Shown here piece by piece: positions 15,436 to 24,394 of a DNA stretch of 37,085 nucleotides. The notes beneath the pieces are model-generated. The model was not told the DNA's origin, ran no database searches, and worked only from the letters and a program-made list of their open reading frames with translations. The DNA comes from Candidatus Acidulodesulfobacterium acidiphilum. GTDB taxonomy: Bacteria; SZUA-79; Acidulodesulfobacterales; Acidulodesulfobacteraceae. Both the position numbers and the translations under genes were made by a program. Within the stretch, counting starts at the first letter, position 1. The number at the start of each line of letters is the position of its first letter. The stretch covers positions 1 through 37,085 of the forward strand of contig SHMQ01000020.1 in the NCBI GenBank assembly GCA_008534395.1, given 5' to 3'.

Positions 15436-16665
15436 TTAGGCAAACGGCTGAATGGAAGACTGGTCAGCACACCAAGATTTAGGAATATATAACGAATAGT
15501 CATAATTAAAATCTTCATTAATGTTTTGAGCATGTAGGAAATTTTTCCCGCTTTTTGTCAAAAAATGTTTTTGCGTTATTAAACCTGTACATATTGCTTT
15601 ATTCAATAATTCATTGATTATTTTTATATCTAAGTCCATACGTAATGATAAACTAGTTTTATTTCTAACCCCACGCTTAATAAGAAGAATTAACTGTAAC
15701 ATTTCGTTATTAATCATTTGATTATTGAAGGATTTAGATTTATTTTTTTTAATAATTGATTGGATTACTGGTTTATTGGTGCTCTTTTTAGGTTTATTGT
15801 TAAGCATCTCAATTATTTCAATAGGAATGGTTCTATTAGGAAATAAAGGCAACCAATGATTTTTTTTACAAAACAACATCCCTGGAATATTGTTAGGAAC
15901 GCTATGCTCAAAAATTATATTGCTCATAACCTTTCCAAAACCACGCCTATAATTTTCTGGTATATCTGTCTTTGAATCGCAAAGCTTCAATATGTGTTCA
16001 TATTCCGCACCCCAGCGCTTACTTAAGAATTTATTAGTATATATTATAGGACTATTAAAATTAATTTTCTCTGATTTTTTATACTTTCTTTTGTGGTGAT
16101 TAGAACCTGGTAGCGAATCCAATATTATTTTTTCAGATTCGATTGTCCTGGCAAAAGAAAGAATATATAGTTTAATTATCCCGTAGCTCCACCAACTTTT
16201 AAGTGTTTTTTGATTTATAAATTTTCTTATATAAGTTGAAGCCCGTTTCCCGCTTCCAATGGCGTCATCAATAAGTACAATGTTATTTATTTTTTCTTTT
16301 TTTAATTTATCAATAGATGGATGGTCAAAGAAATTATTATTATTATTTATTAATGAAATCACAAAGTCTTCACTGCCTAATTTCTCTGCCGGGCGATTGA
16401 TTATGTCCCCATTTCCTTCCCAAAGTTCTTCTGTAGCTTCCATTTTTCTAATTGCATAAAATGCAAACTTTTCATTTCCTTGAAGAAAAGGATAGATGTT
16501 TTTATTAAACCAAGTTGAATAGCTATCACGTGAGATGAATTTTAAATGGGTCAAGATGGAAATAGCGGTAGGACGTTCATAATCTTTAAATTGTTTTAAC
16601 CATGCTAATATATTACTAGACTCCTCTATCATTTGATTAGATATTTTCTTTATAGCTATGTCCAT
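15436..16665 (-). CDS. Retron effector: phosphoribosyltransferase-like domain plus winged helix
   Basis: A 409-residue protein. The centre holds a PRTase-type PRPP loop, IVLIDDAIGSGKRAS (129-143). The downstream segment (YRRGFGKVMSNIIFEH, then VPNNIPGMLF, then WLPLFPNR; about 239-279) resembles the PRTase-CE domain of defence proteins. Residues about 322-378 (LILLIKRGVRNKTSLS ... GLITQKHFLTKSGKNFL) look like a winged helix. PRTase plus winged-helix proteins are, as I recall, the effectors of type III retrons, where the retron RNA/cDNA is thought to restrain the toxin until infection. The ATG at 16665 has GGAG about 11 nt upstream. It lies 27 nt after the nuclease-like gene, and its final codons form a1. 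The enzymatic reaction is unknown. Confidence 0.82.
   Translation of the reverse strand: MDIAIKKISNQMIEESSNILAWLKQFKDYERPTAISILTHLKFISRDSYSTWFNKNIYPFLQGNEKFAFYAIRKMEATEELWEGNGDIINRPAEKLGSEDFVISLINNNNNFFDHPSIDKLKKEKINNIVLIDDAIGSGKRASTYIRKFINQKTLKSWWSYGIIKLYILSFARTIESEKIILDSLPGSNHHKRKYKKSEKINFNSPIIYTNKFLSKRWGAEYEHILKLCDSKTDIPENYRRGFGKVMSNIIFEHSVPNNIPGMLFCKKNHWLPLFPNRTIPIEIIEMLNNKPKKSTNKPVIQSIIKKNKSKSFNNQMINNEMLQLILLIKRGVRNKTSLSLRMDLDIKIINELLNKAICTGLITQKHFLTKSGKNFLHAQNINEDFNYDYSLYIPKSWCADQSSIQPFA
15453..15475 (-). repeat. Retron a1 repeat
   Basis: This 23-nt segment pairs with a2 at 22 of 23 positions (one C-A mismatch); its core is CCAGTCTTCCA. It lies wholly inside the effector reading frame, encoding residues S397 to I405, so effector mRNA and retron RNA share sequence. 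Confidence 0.9.
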
Positions 16666-16692
16666 TTGTTTTTATTCTCCAAAATATTCTGC

Positions 16693-17385
16693 CTAACTAT
16701 TTATTGAATATAATTGAATTAAAGATTGTAAAAGGCGGTTCCCGTCTTCAATTTTTTCAAATTTATCCTTGATATAAATAAAGTGTCGTCTGCCATACCT
16801 TTTATTATTATTGGTTTCAACCTCCGTTATAATAAAATATAATTTTCTCTCAGCGCCACATAAATTAGTGCCTAAACGTTTTTTAGCTTCCGAAATAGAA
16901 CTATTGTAGTGATTCACAAGGTCATGCAAATACCCATTCTTTGATAATTTTTTTTCCCGCAAAATTATAGCAAGTGATAAGGAAGTTTTGAATGGATTTT
17001 TTTTGTCCATTAGTTTTAAAAAGTCAAAAACCATACCATCATTGTTCCAATTATTAGATAGCTTAAATTCTATTCCAATATGCGGTTTTTTGTATTCACC
17101 AATTGCAAAATCAATATGACCGCCCATCCCGTTTTTACCTACATTGGAGTTTTTATATTTACTGCAAGTTATACCTGATGTTTCTTTATATGTAGGCCAC
17201 TCAGGATGAAGTATGGTTTCTGAGATGTTTCCGTAAAGATTTATGGGGGATATTATATTTTGTAATTTATTAGAAAAAAAATGATGCAAATATCTCTCAT
17301 TAAATTCAGCATGATTATTCTCAATTTCTTCAGCAATTTCACATATTAAATTAAGAACTTTTAGTTCTATGCCTATTTGTTGCAT
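16693..17385 (-). CDS. PD-(D/E)XK nuclease-like protein in the retron operon
   Basis: A 230-residue soluble protein. The early segment NERYLHHFFSNKLQN, then GGHIDFAIGEY with the catalytic-type Asp and HIGIEFKLSNNW with E-x-K, give the PD-(D/E)XK nuclease pattern (D near residue 92, E/K near 105-107). The C-terminal part (KLYFIITEVETNN ... GRRHFIYI) is consistent with the remaining strands. It is the first gene of the minus-strand operon, 27 nt ahead of the PRTase effector, so it is likely co-transcribed and part of the retron system. No Shine-Dalgarno is visible before the ATG. It could be a second toxin, or an accessory that processes RNA or DNA. Confidence 0.7.
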   Translation of the reverse strand: MQQIGIELKVLNLICEIAEEIENNHAEFNERYLHHFFSNKLQNIISPINLYGNISETILHPEWPTYKETSGITCSKYKNSNVGKNGMGGHIDFAIGEYKKPHIGIEFKLSNNWNNDGMVFDFLKLMDKKNPFKTSLSLAIILREKKLSKNGYLHDLVNHYNSSISEAKKRLGTNLCGAERKLYFIITEVETNNNKRYGRRHFIYIKDKFEKIEDGNRLLQSLIQLYSINS

Positions 17386-17986
17386 TTTATATTTTAATCG
17401 CCACTAATTTATACTATTTATTTTAAAAGCTTATATGTTCTTCATAGAATGCGTATTACGTCTTTAATCGAACACTAAAATCGATAATCAATCCTCTTTA
17501 TTTTTATAATATTTGTTAGTTATAAGTCAATAAAAATATTTATTATTTAATATTTTATGAAAGCTTATAAGAGGGGTGTCCCTCTTATAAAATAAAAAGT
17601 ACTTTTACTACCTAAAATTTACCTGCTACCATTTTCTTCCTCATAGATTCTCCATGTAAAATCCTAACCAAACCAAATTATACTGAAAGTTGTTTTATCG
17701 CACTGTGCCAAGCTGCATTTTCTAATATAATAACATTTTTTGCTTGAGGATTTTTGGTAGTAAATGTAAAAATTAAGATACAAAATAGTAAGAATAAACC
17801 ATAATATAAATTACAATATATCACAAAATGTTTTTCAAATTCAAAAGCTTGTATGTAAAACGGTGCTTATTGTTTTAACAATCAAAATTGTACCGTATTA
17901 GAATATATTATAATATAAATACTGTCGCCAGACATATTTAAGATTATAAAAAAATTAGGCTTAAGATTTGATTTTTAGTTTAAAAA
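17386..17986. other. AT-rich gene-free stretch upstream of the retron operon
   Basis: I see no coding frame in these 601 nt. The only clear structure is an 11-bp perfect hairpin, TTATAAGAGGG-GTGT-CCCTCTTATAA at 17565-17590, without a T-tract, so it is not a typical terminator. The retron operon promoter should lie here; TATAAA-like boxes occur about 30 nt before the nuclease-like gene, but I see no clean -35. Confidence 0.6.
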
Positions 17987-19048
17987 TCATTGACTTTCCA
18001 TGTTATCTTTACTCCAAATGTCGTTAACCGCTTTTTTAAGTGTTTCAGGCACTAAATGACTATACCTTTTTGTCATCTGCGTCGTCCTGTGTCCTAAGAG
18101 TTCCCCAGTAATATATAACGATGTTCCGCCCATTACCATCTTGCTTGCAAAGACGTGTCTTAAATCGTGGATACGCAAATCTTTTAGTCCTGCCTTTTTA
18201 CAGGCGGTATGAAAAGAACGCTTAAAATCGGTCAATTTTGCTCCGTTTCTATTAAAGACATACAAACTATCCTGATTCTTTTCGATACCGCTTAAAACCG
18301 CTTTTAACGGTTCAGAAATCGGAATATACCGGTCATATTTTGTTTTCGTTCCTTTAATTGCAATAACGCCGGTTTTTAAATCCACGTCGTCCCATTTTAA
18401 ATTCAAGGCCTCGCCTTTCCGACAGCCGGTATAAATTAAAAAAGTTATTAAATCCCTGGTTAATTTATTCGTTGCGCCTGAAATTAGTTTTTGAATGTCT
18501 TCATCGGAAAGAGTTTTAATTCGCGATAAAGTATTTAATTTTCTTATACCGGCGGCAGGATTTTTATCAATAAGATTTTTTTCTATGCAGAAGTTGAAAA
18601 AATTATGCAATATCTGCAATTCATGGTTTAAGCTTTTAAAACTTATTTCGGATTCTCTTTTATCTTTGTTCTTAGGATTGTTTATTATTTCTAGTCTTCT
18701 TTGAAGTTGATAATTTTTTAAGTCGAGCGTATTAATATCTTCAACGGGTTTATTTTGAAATACAGGCAAAAAATGCTTGGCTCTTGATATAGTGCTTGTC
18801 AGTGTATTTTTTGCATTGGTTGATTTTTTAATATATTCCTGCCAGAGTATAGTAAAATTTACTATACTTTTATTTCTTAAAGCAGGTAAATCATATGTTT
18901 CGCGTGCAAGGTCGGTTTGTATAGATTCGGCAATTTGCTTAGCCGACTGTTTATCGGTGGTTTTTGTACTGCCTTGATATTTTTTACCGTTATAGGTTAT
19001 GCAATAATACCAGTTTTTAGAATTTTTAAGCATGTAAATGCTTGCCAT
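17987..19048 (-). CDS. int: Phage-type tyrosine integrase
   Basis: A 353-residue integrase with three parts: an N-terminal beta-rich arm-binding domain (YYCITYNGKKYQGSTKT, about 13-30), a SAM-like core-binding domain (about 62-165), and a catalytic domain with Arg in TGCRKGEAL, HDLRH (HxxR), LLGHRTTQMTKRY with the terminal His and nucleophilic Tyr. All catalytic residues are present. It should integrate and excise the island at tRNA-fMet, whose 3' end lies 137 nt upstream of its start. A decayed copy of its 3' end lies at 13613-13905. Context makes the tRNA target likely but not proven. Confidence 0.92.
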   Translation of the reverse strand: MASIYMLKNSKNWYYCITYNGKKYQGSTKTTDKQSAKQIAESIQTDLARETYDLPALRNKSIVNFTILWQEYIKKSTNAKNTLTSTISRAKHFLPVFQNKPVEDINTLDLKNYQLQRRLEIINNPKNKDKRESEISFKSLNHELQILHNFFNFCIEKNLIDKNPAAGIRKLNTLSRIKTLSDEDIQKLISGATNKLTRDLITFLIYTGCRKGEALNLKWDDVDLKTGVIAIKGTKTKYDRYIPISEPLKAVLSGIEKNQDSLYVFNRNGAKLTDFKRSFHTACKKAGLKDLRIHDLRHVFASKMVMGGTSLYITGELLGHRTTQMTKRYSHLVPETLKKAVNDIWSKDNMESQ

Positions 19049-19185
19049 TACTGTATTACCCCGTTTTGAAAAGTATAGTAATAGTATAGTAAAACAATGT
19101 CATTTCTATACATATTTATACATTTTTTTGCATACTGACGTCAAGAGGAAAATCCGAGGAAAGGCTTATTTACTGCAGTTTTAAT

Positions 19186-19262
<77 letters not shown>

Positions 19263-19281
19263 ATGTTTTTGTAGATTAATA

Positions 19282-19310
19282 ATTATATAATTTATTTAAC
19301 CCGATTGCAA
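19282..19310 (-). promoter_or_regulatory. Sigma-70 promoter of tRNA-fMet
   Basis: On the minus strand, TTGCAA (19310-19305), a 17-nt spacer and a perfect TATAAT (19287-19282) stand about 20 nt before the tRNA 5' end. Confidence 0.8.
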
Positions 19311-19434
19311 GTTTATTTATCGGCGTATCATTTAAATTTTAAAACCGAGATATGATTTTATAAGTTTTATAATTTTAATTTATCTATTTTTATTTTATAC
19401 TCTTTATTTTCTAATGGGTTGCTTGTATATAATA

Positions 19435-19443
19435 TGGTATATT
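19435..19443 (+). promoter_or_regulatory. Possible extended -10 promoter of the antiporter
   Basis: TGGTATATT ends 7 nt before the ATG at 19451, so a transcript from it would have almost no leader. No Shine-Dalgarno is present, in keeping with a near-leaderless message. The surroundings are very AT-rich, so chance is possible. Confidence 0.3.
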
Positions 19444-19450
19444 ATATATT

Positions 19451-20800
19451 ATGTATCATGGAAGCCATATAATCATTACGGCGATAATTTTGCTTTCTAT
19501 AGCGTCGGCAGGAGGAATTTTAACAAGATATTTTAAGATTCCTTATGCCTCTATGCTTGTTATTATAGGTCTTTTTGTCGGGATATTTCATATTTTTCCA
19601 AGTTTAAAAATTACGCCTTATCTTATTTATTATGTTTTTTTGCCTGTCGTTATATTTGAAGGCGCGGTTGGAATTAAACTGCGTCCGTTAATGTCTAACG
19701 TACTTCCTATAGGCGCATTGTCAATTTTCGGTACTATAATTTCTGCGATATTTACAGGCGTTGTTTTCCATTTTGTTTTGGATTTTCCGCTGAAACAGTC
19801 TTTAATTTTCGGCGCTATAATAACGCCTACGGATCCTATTACTATACTGTCTATGCTGAAAAACGGCGCAATGAAACATAAAAACAAAAAAGAAGATAAA
19901 AAAGAAATTGAAAACAGAGAAGACATAGAGACTCTTCTTGCAGGAGAAAGTCTTTTTAACGACGGCATCAGTCTTGTTTTATTCGAGGTTTTTTTAAACC
20001 TTAATCTTCATAAAGCAGCCCATATTTTCTCGGACGGCATACGCATTAGTTTAAGTTCGCCGCATAGTTCGTTATATCATTTATATAACATGTTTTACTA
20101 TATTTTTGGAATAATACAGACGTCGGCGGTTCAATTTTTATATGAATCTATCGGCGGATCGATACTGGGAATAATTATCGGTTATTTAGTATCCCTTATT
20201 TTATCTCTTGCTACAGATTTTTTAACCGAAATTATGATTTCTCTGCTGCTTGCTTATGCGTCTTTAATAGCCGCATACTATCTGCATATGTCGTTTATAA
20301 TGGCGGTAATTTTCAGCGGAATAACGCTTGCTAATTACGGTTTTAAAAACAAAGTAACCGGCAGGACGCTTGAAGTTTTTCCTATAGTAGTGGAATATAT
20401 AACTTTTATAATAAATTCAATTTTATTTTTGATAATAGGAATAGAGATAAATCTTTTTAAAATTTTCGATATATGGCTTATATCTCTGTTCATAATAGCT
20501 CTCGTACTTTTTTCGCGTTTTCTTGGGGTCTATATCATTTCGCCTCTGGTCAATTTAATAAAAAACAGATTTAAAATATTTTCAAACGGTTTGACTTTAA
20601 ATAAACGGTATAAGCGTTTTTTGGTTTTCGGAGGATTAAAAGGCGCATTGCCTATTGCTATGGCATTATCTCTGCCTTTAAATATGCATTTGAGGAATGA
20701 AATTATTACCTATGTTTTTATAGCCGTTCTGTTTTCTTTAACCGTTCAAGCGATATCTTTTGACATTTTAATGAAAAACAATAATAAAAATGTTATATAA
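19451..20800 (+). CDS. Na+/H+ (cation/proton) antiporter, CPA1/NhaP type
   Basis: A 449-residue polytopic inner-membrane protein with about 11-12 hydrophobic segments. The CPA1 signature is clear: ITPTDPI (about 123-129) and GESLFNDGISLVLF (about 165-178), whose Asn-Asp pair binds the cation. The C-terminal GGLKGALPIAMALSL also fits the family. It would exchange Na+ (or K+) for H+ for pH and salt homeostasis. A lysine-rich cytosolic loop (HKNKKEDKKEIENR, about 139-152) is larger than usual. It is the first gene on the chromosomal side of the tRNA and lacks a Shine-Dalgarno. Confidence 0.9.
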   Translation: MYHGSHIIITAIILLSIASAGGILTRYFKIPYASMLVIIGLFVGIFHIFPSLKITPYLIYYVFLPVVIFEGAVGIKLRPLMSNVLPIGALSIFGTIISAIFTGVVFHFVLDFPLKQSLIFGAIITPTDPITILSMLKNGAMKHKNKKEDKKEIENREDIETLLAGESLFNDGISLVLFEVFLNLNLHKAAHIFSDGIRISLSSPHSSLYHLYNMFYYIFGIIQTSAVQFLYESIGGSILGIIIGYLVSLILSLATDFLTEIMISLLLAYASLIAAYYLHMSFIMAVIFSGITLANYGFKNKVTGRTLEVFPIVVEYITFIINSILFLIIGIEINLFKIFDIWLISLFIIALVLFSRFLGVYIISPLVNLIKNRFKIFSNGLTLNKRYKRFLVFGGLKGALPIAMALSLPLNMHLRNEIITYVFIAVLFSLTVQAISFDILMKNNNKNVI

Positions 20801-20942
20801 TATATATGTTATATAGCCGATTTAAATAAATTTATAAAACTTTACGGTAAATTAATAAGTAATAATTTAATAGATTAAAATTTAAATCGATTATAAATTT
20901 AATTAATTTATAATTTATAATTCAAGGAGGTCGAATTTATAA

Positions 20943-21806
20943 ATGAATTATTTTAAGACTTTTCTTTTAATGCTTGTTTTAACCGGAATCTTAATATTTG
21001 CTGGCGGCGCAATCGGCGGAGAGCAGGGAATGGTAATAGCTTTAATATTTGCCGCCGTAATGAATCTCGGAACGTACTGGTTCAGCGACAAAGTAGTTTT
21101 ATCTATGTATCATGCCGTTCCCGTTACGGAAGCCGAATACCCCGAACTTTATTCTATAGTGAGAAATCTTGCGGCAAGAGGCAATATTCCTATGCCGAAA
21201 GTTTATATAGTAGATGAGGAAACGCCCAACGCTTTTGCTACAGGCAGAAATCCTAATCATGCCGCCGTATGCGTCACGACCGGCATTATGAAAATTTTAA
21301 ATGCAAACGAACTTTCGGGAGTTATAGGGCATGAGCTTACGCACGTAAAAAACAGAGATATTCTTATAAGCTCTATAGCCGCAACAGTTGCCGGCGCAAT
21401 AAGCATGCTTGCATGGATGGCGGAATGGGGAGCTATGTTCGGCGGTTTCGGCGGAAGAAGCGACGACAGGGAAGGAAACATTATCGGCATAATCGCCATG
21501 GCTATTATAGCCCCGCTCATCGCAACCATGATACAGCTTGCTATATCGAGACAACGGGAGTATGCGGCGGATAAAGGCGGCGCAATGCTGAGCGGAAATC
21601 CTATGTATCTTGCAAGCGCTTTAAATAAATTAGAAGCCGGAAACGAAGAAGAACCTATGCAAGCTAATCAGATGACCCATGCTACCGCACATATGTTTAT
21701 AGTCAACCCTTTAAGGGGAGGCGCATTTAAAAGCTTGTTCAGCACTCATCCTTCTACCGAAGACAGAATAGAAAAGCTTAAAGAAATGGCAAGAGGCGGT
21801 ATTTAA
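20943..21806 (+). CDS. htpX: Membrane zinc metalloprotease HtpX
   Basis: A 287-residue M48 protease. Two N-terminal membrane helices (about 5-23 and 27-46) precede the zinc site HELTH (130-134), followed by two more hydrophobic segments (about 144-166 and 178-200). The third ligand Glu lies in [10 protein letters not shown]. HtpX degrades misfolded membrane proteins under envelope stress and works alongside FtsH (family knowledge). The length is normal. AAGGAGGT about 11 nt upstream fixes the start. Confidence 0.96.
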   Translation: MNYFKTFLLMLVLTGILIFAGGAIGGEQGMVIALIFAAVMNLGTYWFSDKVVLSMYHAVPVTEAEYPELYSIVRNLAARGNIPMPKVYIVDEETPNAFATGRNPNHAAVCVTTGIMKILNANELSGVIGHELTHVKNRDILISSIAATVAGAISMLAWMAEWGAMFGGFGGRSDDREGNIIGIIAMAIIAPLIATMIQLAISRQREYAADKGGAMLSGNPMYLASALNKLEAGNEEEPMQANQMTHATAHMFIVNPLRGGAFKSLFSTHPSTEDRIEKLKEMARGGI

Positions 21807-21932
21807 TAATAAATTACAATAAATTATAAATTTTATAAATTGAAAAAATATAAAAATTAAATTAAAATTAAATTGTATAAAAAACCATTGAATAAATAAA
21901 AAAAAATAAAAAAACGACGGGAGAAAACAATA

Positions 21933-22361
21933 ATGAGTCTGCACGAAAAAATAAAAGCGGATTATCTAAACGCCAGAAAAAGCAACGATAATTCTAAAAA
22001 AAATATTTTAACGATGGTTTTAAGCGATGCGTTAAAACTTACTAAAGAAAAGAATCACGGAGATACCGTAAGCGACGACGATATGACTAAGATTATAAAA
22101 TCATGGATAAAAAAAACTGACCAGTCTATAGAAATTTTAACGGCTAATAAAAAAGACGTTTCGGAACTATCGGCGGAAAAAGAGATACTTTTATCCTATC
22201 TTCCTAAGACATGGTCTTTTGAAGAGACTAAATCTTATATAGAAAAAATTTCCAAAGAAAAAAACACCAAAGAAATAAGCCAAATAATGAAAGAATTAAA
22301 AACTAATTATAACGGCTTATTCGACAATAAAATTGCTTCCGAGATAATAAAGAGTCTATAA
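21933..22361 (+). CDS. yqeY: GatB/YqeY domain protein
   Basis: A 142-residue helical protein matching the YqeY family at full length: the LHEKIKADYLNARKSND start, KKTDQSIEILTANKKDV in the middle, and LLSYLPKTWSFEE before the C-terminal bundle. YqeY resembles the tail domain of GatB that contacts tRNA, but its own role is not established. GGGAG lies 9 nt before the ATG. It follows htpX by 126 nt in the same direction. Confidence 0.88.
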   Translation: MSLHEKIKADYLNARKSNDNSKKNILTMVLSDALKLTKEKNHGDTVSDDDMTKIIKSWIKKTDQSIEILTANKKDVSELSAEKEILLSYLPKTWSFEETKSYIEKISKEKNTKEISQIMKELKTNYNGLFDNKIASEIIKSL

Positions 22362-22433
22362 ATAATTCGTAGCTTTAATATTAATGGAAAATCGGTAAAA
22401 TTTTTAAAAAAAATGAAGAAAGGAGGGAGCGAA

Positions 22434-23222
22434 ATGATTAAAAAATTTAATATTTTTAAGATATTGCTGTCGTTTTTTATAATTTTAGGATTAGGTTACT
22501 TTGTTTTTTCTGGCATACCGGTAAAAAAAGCTTATGCTTCCGGTATGTTTGGGCTTGAAGTTAAAGGCGGGGCATACTTTCAAAACCTTTCGGGACATTT
22601 AGCCGTAGGAAACGGAGGAACGGTTATAACACCTTCCCTTTTGGGGCTTCAAACTACAAAGACGGAGCCCATGTTAAAAGTCGCCCTGTATTTATTGTAC
22701 GACAATAGAATTTCTTTTACTTACGTACCATACTTATATAGCGGTTCTACGACGATATCGCAGAACGTTTATTTTAACGGTCAGACGTATTCTATTAATA
22801 CTCCTGTAACTTCAAAGCTTCATCTATACAGTTACAAAATGTTTTACGACCATAATTTCGAGATAAACAGATACGCCTCGGTAGGTTTGGGAGTAGGAGT
22901 GGACGTTATTACTGCTAAAACCGAATTAGATTCGCCGTATGCTTCCGATACTAAAAACGTCAGTCTGCCAATTCCTATAATCGGAGGAAGGATAAAAATA
23001 ACGCCTATAAACGACTTTTCTTTTATAGGAAAAATTCAAGGATTATCGGTAGGTTCCGACGGATATTTCTATCATATCAACGCAGGCGTTAATTATAAAG
23101 CTGTAGGCCCTCTTTCTATTTTTGCGGATTACATTTACGACAAGGTGCACGTGGACACTAATAACGTCGACGGCACTTTAGAGTTCAACGGACCGGAAGC
23201 CGGCGTCAGGCTTAGGTTTTAA
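22434..23222 (+). CDS. Outer-membrane beta-barrel protein
   Basis: The start is set at 22434, not the in-frame ATG at 22413, because AGGAGG lies between the two with 7-nt spacing to 22434. That gives 262 residues beginning MIKKFNIFKILLSFF. The signal peptide ends near AYA-SGMF (about residue 35). The mature part is made of alternating amphipathic strands (SISFTYVPYLYSG-like, ASVGLGVGVDVITA, FSIFADYIYDKVHV type) and ends in RLRF, whose terminal Phe is the usual BAM-recognition residue. It is OmpW-like in size but I cannot assign a family. The function is unknown; it could be a small pore or receptor. Confidence 0.75.
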   Translation: MIKKFNIFKILLSFFIILGLGYFVFSGIPVKKAYASGMFGLEVKGGAYFQNLSGHLAVGNGGTVITPSLLGLQTTKTEPMLKVALYLLYDNRISFTYVPYLYSGSTTISQNVYFNGQTYSINTPVTSKLHLYSYKMFYDHNFEINRYASVGLGVGVDVITAKTELDSPYASDTKNVSLPIPIIGGRIKITPINDFSFIGKIQGLSVGSDGYFYHINAGVNYKAVGPLSIFADYIYDKVHVDTNNVDGTLEFNGPEAGVRLRF

Positions 23223-23297
23223 AAGTTTTTTAAAGGGCGGAACATTGGATATAAACAAATATAAACAATAAAAATCAATTCTGCAAAAATATCGGTT

Positions 23298-24254
23298 CTA
23301 TTTTTTATTAAAAACGGATAAAATATTTTCTATAAATGCAGGCGTGTTTTTATAGGATTCGAGATAAATTTGCGCCTGCGATTTTTTATCTCCGATAACG
23401 CAGTTAATATTTTTTACGTTTATATTTATGCTTATGTTTTTATTTAAATTATACGATTCGTTGAAGCCGTTATCGTAATAATCCTCATTTGTAATTTGAT
23501 AATCCGGTACGAACATGGTCTCGTCGGTAATGTCATCCCCGAGATTTATACTTAAGATATTATAATCGCTTTTAACCTTGCCCGTGGATTTTATTATTAT
23601 ATTTTTTGAGAATTCTTTTAAAATATAACCGCAAGCACGTCCCTTATTCCATTCTATATTAGGTCTTATTTCCAAAATTTTTTTACCCCTTGTAATATGC
23701 AGATATTTTTTGAAATCTATATTTTCTATAAATAAATTTTTAACGTATTTTTTTAAAATTTTAGTTTCATCGGAATTTAATAACCTGTAGTGCATGCTTA
23801 TAGAAAACTTTTTATCTTCAATAATCAGATTCCGGAGTTTTGTTTTACGAAATTCATCGATATAGCCTAATGCCTGTTTAATAAATGCAATATATTTTTC
23901 GGTATTTTCGACGAGAAAATCAATTTTTAAATCGTTGTAATAACTTTTTATTTCAAAACCGTGGTTTCCCGAATAAATTATATTGTTCAAAATGCCGAGT
24001 CTGTTCACTATATCGTTTAATGCGCGTCCTGTAATTATACTTACTTTTACTCCTTCTATATCGCTTAAATTTTTTAAAAATTTTTTTAGCTGTAAAGAAG
24101 GATAAACGTCCAAAGGGCTTTTACGTATTCTAACTAAAGTTCCGTCAAAATCCAAGCAGAAAAATATAAAATCTGGATGGTAAAATTTATTATCCGAAGA
24201 ATTTAATATATTCGTTTTTATTTCGTTAAATTCCGTAATTCCATTTAAATGCAT
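23298..24254 (-). CDS. otsB: Trehalose-6-phosphate phosphatase
   Basis: A 318-residue HAD-family phosphatase. Motif I is LDFDGT (D35 nucleophile, D37 acid), followed by SIITGRALNDIV (about 72-83), SGNHGFEI (95-102) and the C-terminal GDDITDE (239-245), the OtsB signature. It removes phosphate from trehalose-6-phosphate to give trehalose. It is divergent from otsA with 140 nt between them, so both may share a control region. The protein is somewhat longer than usual, with an about 25-residue N-terminal lead. No Shine-Dalgarno precedes the ATG. Confidence 0.93.
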   Translation of the reverse strand: MHLNGITEFNEIKTNILNSSDNKFYHPDFIFFCLDFDGTLVRIRKSPLDVYPSLQLKKFLKNLSDIEGVKVSIITGRALNDIVNRLGILNNIIYSGNHGFEIKSYYNDLKIDFLVENTEKYIAFIKQALGYIDEFRKTKLRNLIIEDKKFSISMHYRLLNSDETKILKKYVKNLFIENIDFKKYLHITRGKKILEIRPNIEWNKGRACGYILKEFSKNIIIKSTGKVKSDYNILSINLGDDITDETMFVPDYQITNEDYYDNGFNESYNLNKNISININVKNINCVIGDKKSQAQIYLESYKNTPAFIENILSVFNKK

Positions 24255-24394
24255 AATTTATTATTATATCATCTTATAAAAATTAATGAAATATTGCAAA
24301 AATAATAAAAATATTGTAAAATATTATAAAATATAATTAAATAATAATTTTTTTTATTAAATCTTTGATAAACTTGTAAATTTTATAAATAAAT

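Larger units (their letters stand above)
15218..15475 (-). ncRNA. Retron msr-msd RNA
   Basis: On the minus strand this interval is bounded by complementary a1 (15475-15453) and a2 (15240-15218) repeats. Between them are: a candidate branch guanosine in UUCAGCAU (G at 15419); msr-like hairpins CGCA/TGCG (15413-15399), TCAGTTC..TTTC-TCTG-GAAA..GAACTGA (15380-15353) and GGACGGC-TTT-GCCGTCC (15347-15331); then msd-like long stems TTGTCAAATCTC/GAGATTTGACAA (15326-15315 with 15292-15281) and AATCATGGTCC-CTT-GGACCATGATT (15282-15258). CTGAT/ATCAG (15392-15377) would compete with the second hairpin. It lies immediately upstream of the RT. The exact msr/msd boundary and cDNA ends are inferred. Confidence 0.9.

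Noticed and set aside
15199-15533. Overlapping short open frames across the retron RNA on both strands
   Set aside because: They cover the msr-msd hairpins and the a1/a2 repeats, have no ribosome binding sites or recognisable domains, and are explained by the inverted repeats.
22413-22433. Upstream ATG for the outer-membrane barrel protein
   Set aside because: It would place the AGGAGG ribosome binding site inside the coding region and put MKKGGSE before the signal peptide; the ATG at 22434 fits better.
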